This document shows, piece by piece, positions 34,594 to 43,970 of a DNA stretch of 64,000 nt. The stretch's first letter is position 1. Each line of letters starts with the position of its first letter. The position numbers were made by a program, and so were the translations under genes. Origin of the DNA: Rhizobium freirei PRF 81 (GTDB lineage Bacteria > Pseudomonadota > Alphaproteobacteria > Rhizobiales > Rhizobiaceae); the NCBI RefSeq assembly GCF_000359745.1, contig NZ_AQHN01000088.1:1-64000 (forward strand), read 5' to 3'. The notes beneath the pieces were generated by a model. That model was not told the DNA's origin and ran no database searches. It was given only the letters and a program-made list of their open reading frames with translations.

Positions 34594-34896
34594 TCAGCGC
34601 TTGCGTACGAACTCCGTGCGCAGAACGAGACCCTTGATGGTGTCGTGGCGGCAATCGATCTCTTCCGGATTGTCGGTCAACCGGATCGACCTGATTACGG
34701 TTCCCTGCTTCAGCGTCTGGCCGGCACCTTTGACCTTGAGGTCCTTGATCAGAACAACGGAGTCACCATCCGCGAGGACATTGCCCGATGCATCGCGGGC
34801 CTCCGCAGCCTTGGCTTTCTCCGCCGCGATTTCCGATGCGGGCCGCCATTCGCCGGTTGCCTCGTCATAGATATACTCGTCGTCTTGCTCGCTCAT
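34594..34896 (-). CDS. PhnA-domain protein
   Basis: A 100-residue protein whose C-terminal 55 residues are a PhnA domain: DSVVLIKDLKVKGAGQTLK, then GTVIRSIRL, and HDTIKGLVLRTEFVRK at the end. The N-terminal zinc ribbon of full-length PhnA/YjdM is absent and replaced by an acidic, Ala/Glu-rich stretch (EYIYDEATGEWRPASE). Despite its name the family is not needed for phosphonate breakdown and its function is unsettled. The start is set at MSEQDD; no strong ribosome site is present. It stands alone. Confidence 0.85.
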   Translation of the reverse strand: MSEQDDEYIYDEATGEWRPASEIAAEKAKAAEARDASGNVLADGDSVVLIKDLKVKGAGQTLKQGTVIRSIRLTDNPEEIDCRHDTIKGLVLRTEFVRKR

Positions 34897-35168
34897 ATCA
34901 GTCTTTTCTCGTTTCAAATCTTTCGGGCAGAATTCTCGTCTCGGCTTGTTTTCTGCCAAACACCTAAAGCGACATTTTCACGTCCAAATCAATAATTTTG
35001 TCGATGATTTGGGTTGGAGTGACGCCTGGAGATGTTCAAAACTCAATTTTGAGCCGCCATCTGCGATCCGTCAAACCGCGGACGACGTGACAATGCTTCC
35101 TGCTCATCCTAACATAAATTTTATCCCTGCCGGTCATAGTTCGGGGCGATACAAACCAGTCTGAGGGC

Positions 35169-36122
35169 ATGATGGCCTTGGGTGATGCTGAATACATATT
35201 GCGGATGGCGCAGTTGATAGAGGGTTCGGGGGCACTTGTCGCCGTGTACGATCAGGATGATCGCCTTCGTTTTGCCAACCGTGCGTTTCGCATGGCATGG
35301 TTCATCGACGATAACGAGCATCCGCTGTGGTCCGAGCTCATGCGCCGCAACTATCATGCCATGCGCGGAACGATCATCAAAACCACCGATTTCGAGAGCT
35401 GGCTGCTGACGACGCAGGCAAGACGGGGGAAAAGCGGGTTTCGCGCGTTCGAGACCGATCTTCACGATGGCCGCTGGCTCTGGATGACGGAGACCAGCGA
35501 GCACAGCGGCTGGATGCTCTGCGTCGCAAGCGACATCACCACGATCCGGTCCGATGAACGCACCCTGCGGCAAGACCGCGATTTTGCGCTGAAGGCCTCG
35601 CAGACCGACGAATTGACGGGCGTTCCGAGCCGAAGGTTCGTCATGTCAAAGCTTGACGAGCTCGTTGGCGGTCAGGGCGATGCAGCAGCGCCGGTCGGAT
35701 GTCTTGCGATATTCGACATCGATAACTTCAAGGCGATCAATGATCGCTTCGGCCATATCGTCGGCGATGCCGTCCTTAGAGATTTTGCAGCAACCCTTCA
35801 GAAAATGGCCCGCAAGACCGACATTTTTGGACGCGTGGGAGGCGAGGAGTTTGCTCTGATTCTTCCGAAAACCACACCAGCCCGCGCCGAGGCGATTGTC
35901 TATCGTATGTTGCTCGCCGTAAGACAATCGCGGCCGCTGCCTGATCAGGCCGACTTCTTTTACACGTTTTCTGCCGGCATCGCGCCCCTCCTCCGTGGCG
36001 ACGACGTCAATGATCTCTATAGAAGAGCCGACCTCGCCCTCTACGCCGCGAAGTTGAATGGACGCGATCAGGTGTGCCTTGATCCGAACGCACATTCGTT
36101 CGGCGCGGCAAGATTATCCTAG
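35169..36122 (+). CDS. PAS-GGDEF diguanylate cyclase
   Basis: A 317-residue soluble cyclase that makes c-di-GMP from GTP. An N-terminal PAS-like sensor (about 10-130) is joined by a short helix to a GGDEF domain (about 145-310) with the active-site motif GRVGGEEF. The RKTD five residues before it is a proper inhibitory I-site (RxxD), so product feedback is expected. No membrane segment. The gene is monocistronic. Two adjacent ATGs (35169 and 35172) are possible starts; GAGGG lies just upstream. It is the second c-di-GMP enzyme within 8 kb. Confidence 0.92.
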   Translation: MMALGDAEYILRMAQLIEGSGALVAVYDQDDRLRFANRAFRMAWFIDDNEHPLWSELMRRNYHAMRGTIIKTTDFESWLLTTQARRGKSGFRAFETDLHDGRWLWMTETSEHSGWMLCVASDITTIRSDERTLRQDRDFALKASQTDELTGVPSRRFVMSKLDELVGGQGDAAAPVGCLAIFDIDNFKAINDRFGHIVGDAVLRDFAATLQKMARKTDIFGRVGGEEFALILPKTTPARAEAIVYRMLLAVRQSRPLPDQADFFYTFSAGIAPLLRGDDVNDLYRRADLALYAAKLNGRDQVCLDPNAHSFGAARLS

Positions 36123-36328
36123 TCCAAGCCTAAGCGAAGACATTGCCCTGGCGTGTCGTCCCGATTGAGCAGTTGGCCGCTCGACGGCAGCCGATGCTGG
36201 ATATCAAGCATGGTGTGCAACTTTAGAGAATGCTTCCTTATCAACACGTTTCGAACATCCGATCGTCTGTCACATCCATGTCATGAAATGCGTCGACACC
36301 TCGTGCCTAATCGAAAGCGGGTATCAAG

Positions 36329-38692
36329 ATGGATTATTTCAGACGTTTCAATTTTCTGTTCGCAACGCCGACCTTTGACAGCGAGGATTTGGAAGGCGCC
36401 CGCTACAACCATATCATCGAGGAGATCGAGCGCTCCGGTTTCGAGGTCGTGCGGGCACGCAATATCGAAGATGCCGAGATCGCCGTGCAGACGGACGCCG
36501 CCATCGGCTGCATGCTGGTCGACTGGGGCAAGAAGGGGCTTGAGGGCAAGACGGCCTCGCTCATCAATCTGATGCGTCGCCGTGGCCTGGAATTTCCGAT
36601 CATCCTTTTGATCCGCCGTAAGCGCTTCGAGGATGTGCCGGTCGAGGTGCTCGACTTCATCGACGGCTATGTCTTCCTTTCCGAGGAAACGCCCGCCTTC
36701 ATCGCCAAGAGCCTCATCAGCCGGCTCAAGCAATATGCCGAGACGCTGAAGACGCCTTTTTTCGGCGCGCTGGTCGATTACGCCGAGGAAGGCAACCAGC
36801 TCTGGACCTGCCCAGGGCACAATGGCGGCATCTTCTACAGCCGCAGCCCGATCGGCCGGGTGTTCATGGAGCATCTGGGCGAAGCGGTGTTCCGCGACGA
36901 TCTCGACAATTCGGTGCTCGATCTCGGCGACCTTTTGACCCACGAAGGCCCGGCCCTTGCCGCACAGAAAGAAGCGGCGAAGATTTTCGGCGCCGAGAAG
37001 ACCTATTTCGTCCTGAACGGCACTTCCACGTCAAACAAGGTTGCGCTTTCGGCACTCGTCACCGATGGCGATCTCGTATTGTTCGACCGCAACAACCACA
37101 AGGCCGCCCATCACGGCGCCTTGATGATATCAGGCGGCATTCCGATCTACCTGCCGACCATCCGCAACGTCTATGGTCTGATCGGTCCCATGGATTTCGC
37201 GACCATGGACGAGGAGGCATTGCGCGAGCGCATCCGCACCCATCCGCTGGTGAAGGATCCGGAGGCCTATAAGAAGCCGCGTCCGTTCCGCGTCGCCGTG
37301 GTGGAGCAGTGCACTTATGACGGCACCATCCATAATGCCGAGATGATCCTCAAGCGCATCGGCCATCTGTGCGACTATATCCTTTTCGACGAGGCCTGGG
37401 CCGGCTTCATGAAATTTCATCCGCTCTATGCCGGACGCTTTGCCATGGGGCTTGCCGATCTTGGCCCCGACGCACCGGGGATCATCGCCACGCAATCAAC
37501 CCACAAGCAGCTCGCAAGCTTCTCCCAGGCCTCGCAGATCCACATGAAGGACCGGCACATCACCGGCCAGAAGCGCCGCGTCGAGCATCGGCGCTTCAAC
37601 GAGAGCTTCATGCAGCACGCATCGACCTCGCCCTTCTATCCGCTGTTCGCCTCGCTCGACGTCGGCGCGCAGATGATGAAGGGCCGCTCGGGCGAAGTGC
37701 TATGGGACGACACGATCCGCCTCGGTATCGAGCTTCGCAAGAAGATCCGTGCCGTGCGCCGTGAATTCGAGGAAAAGGAGAACCGTCCCGAACGCCGCTG
37801 GTTCTTCGAGCCCTTCGTGCCGGATCGCGTGGCGATCCCGGATGTGTCCAGCCCCGGCGCAGTGCATGACGTGCCGTGGGAGAGCGTCGCCACCGATCAG
37901 CTCGCCACCAATCCCGCCTTCTGGCACCTGACGCCCGGCGCGGCGTGGCATGGATTTTCGGACATGGAGCCGGGATTCGCCATGACGGACCCGAACAAGC
38001 TCACCCTGCTCACCCCCGGCTTCGACCGGGCAAGCGGTAGATACACCGAGCATGGCATTCCCGCGCCCGTAGTCGCGCAATATCTGCGCGAAAACCGCAT
38101 CGTCGCGGAGAAGAATGACCTCAATTCGCTGCTGTTCCTCCTTACCCCGGGCGTCGAAGCGAGCAAGGCCGGCACCTTGATCAGCGGTCTCGTCGCCTTC
38201 AAGAAGCTCTATGACGATAATGCGCTGCTCGAGGAAGCAATTCCGGAATTCTACCGTCGCCGGCCAGGCCGCTATGCCGGTGTGCGCCTGCGCGATCTGT
38301 GCACGGACATGCACAGCTTCTTCCGCCAGGCTGATGTCAGCGCGCTTCAGACCAAGCAGTTCTCCGCTGACCACTTGCCGCCGATCGCGCTCTCGCCCCA
38401 TGACGCCGCACGCTGCCTGGTGCGCAACGACGTGGACTATCTGCCGATCGATGCGATCGCCGGCCGTATCGCGACAACGCCCTTCGTGGTCTATCCGCCG
38501 GGTATTGCAACCATCGTGCCGGGCGAGCGTTTGACGGAACGCGCAAAGCCCATGATCGACTACCTCAAGATGTTTGAAACCTGCTTCAACATTTTCCCGG
38601 GCTTTGAAGTCGAGATTCAAGGACTCTATCGCGAGATCGATGAATCCGGCCGCATCCGGCTCTATACTTATGTCGTTGCGGAACAGGCCTGA
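36329..38692 (+). CDS. Orn/Lys/Arg decarboxylase, class I (AdiA-like)
   Basis: A 787-residue PLP enzyme that decarboxylates a basic amino acid to a polyamine or agmatine. The N-terminal wing is a response-regulator-like domain (about 1-130). The catalytic region contains the HNGG of CPGHNGGIFY, DEAWAGFMKFHPLY and the PLP lysine Lys393 in STHKQLASFSQ. The C-terminal domain is complete. Length matches arginine/lysine/ornithine decarboxylases of acid-stress systems. Which substrate is used cannot be decided. No antiporter gene is adjacent; a GNAT acetyltransferase gene follows 16 bases later and may act on the amine product. Confidence 0.92.
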   Translation: MDYFRRFNFLFATPTFDSEDLEGARYNHIIEEIERSGFEVVRARNIEDAEIAVQTDAAIGCMLVDWGKKGLEGKTASLINLMRRRGLEFPIILLIRRKRFEDVPVEVLDFIDGYVFLSEETPAFIAKSLISRLKQYAETLKTPFFGALVDYAEEGNQLWTCPGHNGGIFYSRSPIGRVFMEHLGEAVFRDDLDNSVLDLGDLLTHEGPALAAQKEAAKIFGAEKTYFVLNGTSTSNKVALSALVTDGDLVLFDRNNHKAAHHGALMISGGIPIYLPTIRNVYGLIGPMDFATMDEEALRERIRTHPLVKDPEAYKKPRPFRVAVVEQCTYDGTIHNAEMILKRIGHLCDYILFDEAWAGFMKFHPLYAGRFAMGLADLGPDAPGIIATQSTHKQLASFSQASQIHMKDRHITGQKRRVEHRRFNESFMQHASTSPFYPLFASLDVGAQMMKGRSGEVLWDDTIRLGIELRKKIRAVRREFEEKENRPERRWFFEPFVPDRVAIPDVSSPGAVHDVPWESVATDQLATNPAFWHLTPGAAWHGFSDMEPGFAMTDPNKLTLLTPGFDRASGRYTEHGIPAPVVAQYLRENRIVAEKNDLNSLLFLLTPGVEASKAGTLISGLVAFKKLYDDNALLEEAIPEFYRRRPGRYAGVRLRDLCTDMHSFFRQADVSALQTKQFSADHLPPIALSPHDAARCLVRNDVDYLPIDAIAGRIATTPFVVYPPGIATIVPGERLTERAKPMIDYLKMFETCFNIFPGFEVEIQGLYREIDESGRIRLYTYVVAEQA

Positions 38693-38708
38693 GAATTCGG
38701 ATTCGATC

Positions 38709-39269
38709 ATGGAGCAGAACAAAACGATCGTCATTCGTCCGTCTCGCGAGACTGATGTCGATGCCATGCTGGCCATCTATCGCCGCCACATTCGCCGCGG
38801 CGTCGAGGATGGGGTGGACGATAGCGATACGCCGCAACCGGACGATCTGCGGGAACGTCGCAAGAATCTGAAGAACCGCAGGTTCCCTCATGTCGTGGCG
38901 CTCGAAGGCGAAAAGGTCGTGGGCTATGCCTATGTGGTATTGTTCCGCAAACGCCCGGCCTATCGCTACACCGTCAAGCACTCGATCTATGTGCATCACG
39001 ACCATGTCGGCCAGGGTGTCGGGAGCCTGCTGATGCGCGGGCTGATCGATGCCTGTGCGGCGGCCGGCTTCCGGCAGATGATCGGCTATATCGACGCGGA
39101 CAACGTTGCCTCGCTCGCCCTGCACGAGCGGTTCGGCTTCGTTCGCGTCGGTCTGCTGCCGGGGGTGGCCTATCGCTATGGCCATTGGGCCGACAGCGTC
39201 ATGGTGCAGCGCTCGCTGGGCTCGGGCTCTACTGCGCCGCCCCCGCCCCCACCGCTCTCCACCCGCTGA
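38709..39269 (+). CDS. GNAT-family N-acetyltransferase
   Basis: A 186-residue acetyltransferase similar to phosphinothricin acetyltransferases. The acetyl-CoA loop appears as HHDHVGQGVGSLLM (about residues 98-111), followed by AAAGFRQMIGYIDADNVASL and LHERFGFVRVG, family hallmarks. The C-terminal tail is proline-rich (a run of seven Pro) and of doubtful function. ATG 38709 directly follows the decarboxylase gene in the same direction, so the two are probably cotranscribed; acetylation of the decarboxylation product is a reasonable guess. Confidence 0.88.
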   Translation: MEQNKTIVIRPSRETDVDAMLAIYRRHIRRGVEDGVDDSDTPQPDDLRERRKNLKNRRFPHVVALEGEKVVGYAYVVLFRKRPAYRYTVKHSIYVHHDHVGQGVGSLLMRGLIDACAAAGFRQMIGYIDADNVASLALHERFGFVRVGLLPGVAYRYGHWADSVMVQRSLGSGSTAPPPPPPLSTR

Positions 39270-39281
39270 TGTGGGCATGCG

Positions 39282-39312
39282 CCCCGCCCCGTCGCCTCAC
39301 ATTACGGCGGGG
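39282..39312. terminator. Possible two-way terminator stem
   Basis: CCCCGCC (39282-39288) and GGCGGGG (39306-39312) can pair around a 17-base loop in the 61-base gap between the convergent acetyltransferase and dihydroxyacetone kinase genes. There is no T-run, so its strength is doubtful. Confidence 0.35.
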
Positions 39313-39330
39313 GCTTCAAGGTTATCGATT

Positions 39331-40968
39331 TTAGCGAGGGTGCGCCGCCAGAGCCTCAAAAATACGTGCGATCGCCTCTGCGCCCGGATCGGCGATGCCT
39401 TCCAGCGACCGGGCGTCCAGATAGGACGACCGACCCGCATTGGCGCGTGTCATATTGGCGGTCGCATCCGCTCCAAGCCGAGCTGCCGCAGCAGCCGGGG
39501 CCATCCCCTCTCCTCTTCCAAGCGCTGCGAGCGCCGGCGAGAGCGCGTCTATCATCGTCCGGTCTCCCAGCTTCGCCCCGCCATATTGCTGCATCGCGTC
39601 AAGGCCCTCGGCAAGGGCTGAAACCCAATCCTGGGAGTGGCGGCAAGCATCTGCGCTGCGTGCCATCATGATGGCAAACAGCACTCCGCTCGAGCCGCCC
39701 ATGGCCTTGCGCTTGAGGTCGCTGAGGGCGGCGAACAAGGCGGAGCCATCGGCGAAGGGCAAGGTGTCGATGGCCGCCTGGACCATTCTTGCAGCTCCGG
39801 CAAAGGTGCTGCCCGTATCCCCATCGCCGACTTTCGCATCAAGCGCATTGATTGCGCCTTCCATGCTTATACAGGCGGCAATGATCGTCTCGACGACGGC
39901 GCGGACCCGATCATCCCTCGAAGCGGCAAAGACTTCGTTCGCCTCGACAACAGGGGCGGCGATCGGCTGCACGTCGCGAAGCCTTTCGAATTGCGGAAAA
40001 TGGGAAGATGCCGTCGGCGATGTGAGGAGGATCTCGCGTTCCGGCGTCAGTTCGAGAAGCGAGATCGAAAATCCGGGCATTTCAAGCGCCGTCATCACTG
40101 CGTCCGGCCCGGCAATATAGCGGATCTTCGGACGAAGCGCCGACTTCATCAGATCCGCGAAGAGCACCAGGCATTCCAGATTGGAGAGCCCACCGAGATT
40201 GTTAAAGATCGCGGCGTATTCGGCATCTGGTTTGAGCCGGGGCGCAAGGCGCGACACCAGATCGTCGATCAATGCTCTTGAGCTTGCAGGTGCGGCGATC
40301 TCGACGCCGGCCTCGCCATGTATCCCCAAGCCGATCTCGACTTCGTCCGGACCGATCCGGTCAAGCTTCGGATTGCCGGGAACGGTACAGGTGTCGCGCG
40401 CAGCGCCGATTGTGACGATCCCCCGGTTCGCCTGTTCGACGGCAGCCGAGATGTCTTCGAGCGAGGCACCGGCACGCGCAAGATGGCCGGCGATCTTGTG
40501 GATGAACAAGGTGCCAGCGATGCCGCGCGGCTGCCGGGACTGGGAGGTCGCCAGATCGTCGGCGACGATGACCATCTGCACCTTCAACCCGAGCCCCTTG
40601 GCCTTCTCGGCGGCGAGACCGAAATTCAGCCGGTCGCCGGTGTAATTCTTGACGACGAGCAGGCACCCGGCTTCGCCCGTCACGGCAACGATGCCGGCCA
40701 GGATTGCATCCACGCTCGGGGACGCGAAGACCTCGCCGCAGACTGCCGCCGTCAGAAGACCATCCGCCACCAGCCCGGCATGGGAGGGCTCGTGCCCCGA
40801 GCCGCCGCCGGAAATGATCGCAACGCCCGATTTCTGCCAGTCTGCCCTGAGAACCACTTTGGCGCTGCTATCCGCCGAAAAGCGCACCAGCCTCCCGCCA
40901 CTCGCCGCGACCAGACCATCGATCGCCTCAGAGACAATATCTTCCTTGCGGTTGAAAAAGGTGTGCAC
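39331..40968 (-). CDS. Dihydroxyacetone kinase, fused DhaK-DhaL (ATP type)
   Basis: A 545-residue two-domain kinase that phosphorylates dihydroxyacetone with ATP. The DhaK part (about 1-330) has IISGGGSGHEPSHAG for substrate binding and the His of GLGIHGEAGVE, which forms the covalent hemiaminal. The DhaL part (about 350-545) has DAKVGDGDTGSTFA, whose Asp residues bind Mg-ATP. The fused order matches Citrobacter-type single-chain kinases rather than PTS-dependent ones. The start is GTG 40968 with GGGAGAA about 6 bases upstream. No glycerol dehydrogenase gene is near. It is monocistronic. Confidence 0.92.
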   Translation of the reverse strand: MHTFFNRKEDIVSEAIDGLVAASGGRLVRFSADSSAKVVLRADWQKSGVAIISGGGSGHEPSHAGLVADGLLTAAVCGEVFASPSVDAILAGIVAVTGEAGCLLVVKNYTGDRLNFGLAAEKAKGLGLKVQMVIVADDLATSQSRQPRGIAGTLFIHKIAGHLARAGASLEDISAAVEQANRGIVTIGAARDTCTVPGNPKLDRIGPDEVEIGLGIHGEAGVEIAAPASSRALIDDLVSRLAPRLKPDAEYAAIFNNLGGLSNLECLVLFADLMKSALRPKIRYIAGPDAVMTALEMPGFSISLLELTPEREILLTSPTASSHFPQFERLRDVQPIAAPVVEANEVFAASRDDRVRAVVETIIAACISMEGAINALDAKVGDGDTGSTFAGAARMVQAAIDTLPFADGSALFAALSDLKRKAMGGSSGVLFAIMMARSADACRHSQDWVSALAEGLDAMQQYGGAKLGDRTMIDALSPALAALGRGEGMAPAAAAARLGADATANMTRANAGRSSYLDARSLEGIADPGAEAIARIFEALAAHPR

Positions 40969-41209
40969 GTCTATTCTCCCACGACGATGCCATGATGGCG
41001 ATGTTCAAGAATGCGGTCACGCCCAGCCTAGCACGGGTGTTTCCACGGGGTCATCCCATTGAACCCGCAAACGACGCTCGACGCCGCCCGCGGTGGCAGA
41101 ACTTCCACGAGGCGCGGCATTTCGCAACCGCATAGACTATGGCCAGCGCCTACGGCTTGGCGAGTTGAGGAGTGCCTGATCTCGCCAATGGCGCGGCGCG
41201 ACCCTCCGA
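40969..41209. other. Intergenic region, no gene seen
   Basis: 241 bases between two minus-strand genes. No coding frame with a ribosome site, and no clear terminator. It must contain the promoter of the dihydroxyacetone kinase gene at its left edge. Confidence 0.5.
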
Positions 41210-42031
41210 TCAGTCAAGCGGGGTCACAGGAAGGGCGCGCTTGTGCGCGGTAGCACGGAACTTTGTCAGGATGCGATCGCGTGCCGTCTCGTCGACGGGT
41301 TTGCCTTCGAGAAAATCGTCGATCTGGTCGTAAGTCACGCCATAAGCGTCCTCGTCCGGTCGCAATGGAGCGTTGGTCTCAAGATCGGCCGTAGGCACTT
41401 TGAAGATGAGACTGTCCGGTGCGCCGAGCACTTTGGCCACGGCTCTGACACGGCGCTTGTTCAGCCCGGCAAGCGGAAGAATGTCGGACGCTCCATCGCC
41501 GAACTTCGTAAAGAAGCCCATGAGCGCCTCGGCGGCGTGGTCGGTGCCGATCACGATGCCATGCGTGGCACCGGCAATCGCATATTGTGCGATCATCCGT
41601 TCGCGCGCCTTCACGTTTCCATGATGGAAGTCCTCTCGCTCCCTGTCGAAAAGCTCAGGTGCGTCGCGCTTGACTTCGGAAATCATCGCATCCGTGGCGG
41701 GCTTGACATTCACCGTCATCAGCCGGTCGGGGCGGATGATCGCCAGCGCCGCCTGTGCGTCGGCTTCGTCGGCCTGGACGCCATAAGGCAGACGCACGGC
41801 GACGAATTCGCAGTCATACCCACTGTGGCGCAGCCTGCGTACCGCAGCCTGTGCCAGGAGAGCGGATGTAAGACTGTCGATGCCGCCGCTGATGCCAAGG
41901 ACGTAGGTCCGGGCGCCGCTGGTGCGCAGATAATCAGCCAAGAAGACCGTGCGTCGTTCGGCTTCGGTCACGGCGTCGAATTGCGCGGCCACGCCCAATT
42001 CCTCGATGATCGCGCTTTGCTCGTCCTGCAT
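41210..42031 (-). CDS. nadE: NH3-dependent NAD+ synthetase
   Basis: A 273-residue enzyme making NAD from deamido-NAD, ATP and ammonia. The PP-loop LGISGGIDSLTSALLAQ (about residues 46-62) binds ATP pyrophosphate. Long blocks match the E. coli enzyme: AVRLPYGVQADEADAQ, KARERMIAQYAIAG, VVGTDHAAEA-like (IGTDHAAEALMGFFTKFGDG) and GVTYDQIDDFLEGK. No glutaminase domain is fused, so free ammonia is the nitrogen source. It lies next to kynureninase, an enzyme of tryptophan breakdown that can lead to NAD, but a shared transcript is not certain (55-base gap). Confidence 0.95.
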   Translation of the reverse strand: MQDEQSAIIEELGVAAQFDAVTEAERRTVFLADYLRTSGARTYVLGISGGIDSLTSALLAQAAVRRLRHSGYDCEFVAVRLPYGVQADEADAQAALAIIRPDRLMTVNVKPATDAMISEVKRDAPELFDREREDFHHGNVKARERMIAQYAIAGATHGIVIGTDHAAEALMGFFTKFGDGASDILPLAGLNKRRVRAVAKVLGAPDSLIFKVPTADLETNAPLRPDEDAYGVTYDQIDDFLEGKPVDETARDRILTKFRATAHKRALPVTPLD

Positions 42032-42086
42032 CCAGGCTCTCCTCCATGAAGCGAATGACGCTCGGTAGCTCTGAAAGCCTTTCAGA

Positions 42087-43334
42087 TCAGGTCACAGCCG
42101 TTCGCAGGGCAAAACGCGGCTCACGCCAAGCTTCCGTTCGCAGGACGTCTTCCAGAACTTCCGCCGCTCTTAGCACGTCTTTGAAGCCTACATAAAGCGG
42201 TGTGAACCCGAAGCGGATGGTTGCAGGAGCACGAAAGTCACCGATGACGCCGCGCTCGATCAGCGCCTGCATGATCTCGTAGGAATTGTCATGGACGAAG
42301 GAAACCTGGCTGCCACGGCGCGCCGGATCGCGCGGTCCTTTCAGCGTTACCCCGTAGCGGCTGCATTTTGCTTCTACGAGCTGGATGAAGAGCTCGGTCA
42401 GGCGAATGCTCTTGGCGCGCAGGGCATGCATGTCCACCTCGTCCCAAATCGTGAGCGCGCCGTCCAGCGCCCGCAGCGCCAAGGCCGACTGCGTGCCGCA
42501 CAGGAAACGACGAATGCCCTGGCCGGGCGCGTAGCTATGCTCGAAGGCGAAGGGCCGGGCATGGCCGAACCAGCCACTCAGTGGCTGGTTCATGGCGTCG
42601 TGATGGCGTGCTGCCGCATAGACGAAGGCAGGCGAGCCGGGGCCGCCGTTCAGATATTTGTACGTGCAGCCGACCGCGAAATCGGCGTTCGCTTCATCGA
42701 GCGATACCGGCAATGCGCCGGCCGAATGGCAGAGATCCCAAATCACGAGCGCGCCGGCATCCTGGATCTTCTTCGTGAGCGCGGCCATATCGCGCATCTC
42801 GCCGGACTTGTAGTTGACGTGGTTGACGAGGACGACGGCAACGTCCGTATCGATAAGGTCTTCGATCGATGCCGCATCGATGCCCTCGAGCCTCAGTTTT
42901 GCACTCGGTATCGACGAGATTGCGCCTTCAGCCATGTAGAGATCGGTCGGGAAGCTGGATACTTCCGCGACGACGACGTTGCGGCCGGGGCGCATGGCGA
43001 TCGCCGCGCGTAAGGTCTTGTAGATGTTGATCGAGGTGGTGTCGGTCACCACGGTCTGGCCGGGTGCCGCGCCGATCAGACGACCGATGCGGTCGCCGAG
43101 CCTGATCGGCAGATCGTACCAGCCGGCCGTGTTCCAGCTCCGGATCAGGCCTTCTGCCCACTCCTCCTCCGCAGCCTTCCGCAACTCGGCAAAGACGGCC
43201 GGTGCTGCCGCGCCCAGCGAATTGCCGTCGAGATAGGTTACGCCTTCCGGCAAGACGAAACGTGCCCGGAAGGCGCGCAACGGGTCGGCCGCGTCCATGG
43301 CTTCGATGGCTGAAAGATCGGGAATTGCAATCAT
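42087..43334 (-). CDS. kynU: Kynureninase
   Basis: A 415-residue PLP enzyme that splits kynurenine to anthranilate and alanine. The PLP lysine is in VGCTYKYLNGGPGSP (about residue 223), and DLCHSAGALPV carries the cofactor-binding Asp. WFGHARPFAFEHSYAPG and GTQSALALRALDG are family blocks. ATG 43334 is preferred because GAGG stands about 12 bases upstream and homology begins there. No tryptophan dioxygenase or kynurenine formamidase gene is in the window. The decayed GntR-type gene nearby may once have regulated this locus. Confidence 0.95.
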   Translation of the reverse strand: MIAIPDLSAIEAMDAADPLRAFRARFVLPEGVTYLDGNSLGAAAPAVFAELRKAAEEEWAEGLIRSWNTAGWYDLPIRLGDRIGRLIGAAPGQTVVTDTTSINIYKTLRAAIAMRPGRNVVVAEVSSFPTDLYMAEGAISSIPSAKLRLEGIDAASIEDLIDTDVAVVLVNHVNYKSGEMRDMAALTKKIQDAGALVIWDLCHSAGALPVSLDEANADFAVGCTYKYLNGGPGSPAFVYAAARHHDAMNQPLSGWFGHARPFAFEHSYAPGQGIRRFLCGTQSALALRALDGALTIWDEVDMHALRAKSIRLTELFIQLVEAKCSRYGVTLKGPRDPARRGSQVSFVHDNSYEIMQALIERGVIGDFRAPATIRFGFTPLYVGFKDVLRAAEVLEDVLRTEAWREPRFALRTAVT

Positions 43335-43682
43335 GGTGTCTCGTTTCCTCCCAGATGCGAAAGACGTCGCGCTCCCCCTTTGGGGTGCTGCGGGATCATA
43401 GCCCCCGTCCATCTCTCGTCAAATAAAAATATATATTTTTGCGATAAGAATAAATTTATATATATTATTTGTCTTTCTGGCTCCTGATATATGTTTTCGG
43501 ACGCCTGAGCGCCGTTCAGCATTCTGGGCAACTAGCATTCGACAAGGTCGGAAAATGCCGATCGATGCGTGTGAGGAGCTTCTTTCGAGGCGTCGGCGTC
43601 CCGGCCCCTCCGAAGCTGAGCGCGTTGCGCACGACCTATGAGCTCGACTGAATACCTCTGCCGTGAGGTGACGGCACGCGCC
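43335..43682. other. AT-rich regulatory region upstream of kynU
   Basis: 348 bases with no gene. The part 43415-43500 is strongly AT-rich against a GC-rich background and contains the 16-base perfect palindrome AAAAATATATATTTTT at 43425-43440, about 90 bases upstream of the kynU start. That is a reasonable operator or promoter site. No known regulator's consensus is matched. Confidence 0.5.
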
Positions 43683-43970
43683 CTACACGCCAGTCTCGTG
43701 CTGGACTGTCTCATAAGTGCCGACCGTCAGGCCGATATCTTCCACGAGAAGAGCGATGGCTTTTTTCTCGTCGCGTGCCAGAGCTGCTTCCATCAGCGCC
43801 GTGTGGTGCTTCACATTCGAAGCCTTCTTGAGAAGCTCTGAATACTGCTGTTCGTCGAGGTGTTTAGGCCCCTTCCGGCGAGACTTGGCGAGAAGAACAG
43901 GTTCCGTTGGTGGCGATGCAGCTGAACATAGATCTGTGCGACGAATCGCTTCAGCCAGAGCGATGGGCAC
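43683..43970 (-). pseudogene. GntR/FadR-family (FCD) regulator remnant
   Basis: 95 codons whose last 50 (HLDEQQYSELLKKASNV and HHTALMEAALARDEKKAIAL, then LVEDIG) match the final helices of FCD effector domains in GntR-type regulators. The DNA-binding domain and most of the effector domain are missing, and the first 40 residues do not fit the family. Complete members have about 220-250 residues. The fragment reads toward the upstream region of kynU. It is likely a truncated, non-functional gene. Confidence 0.6.
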
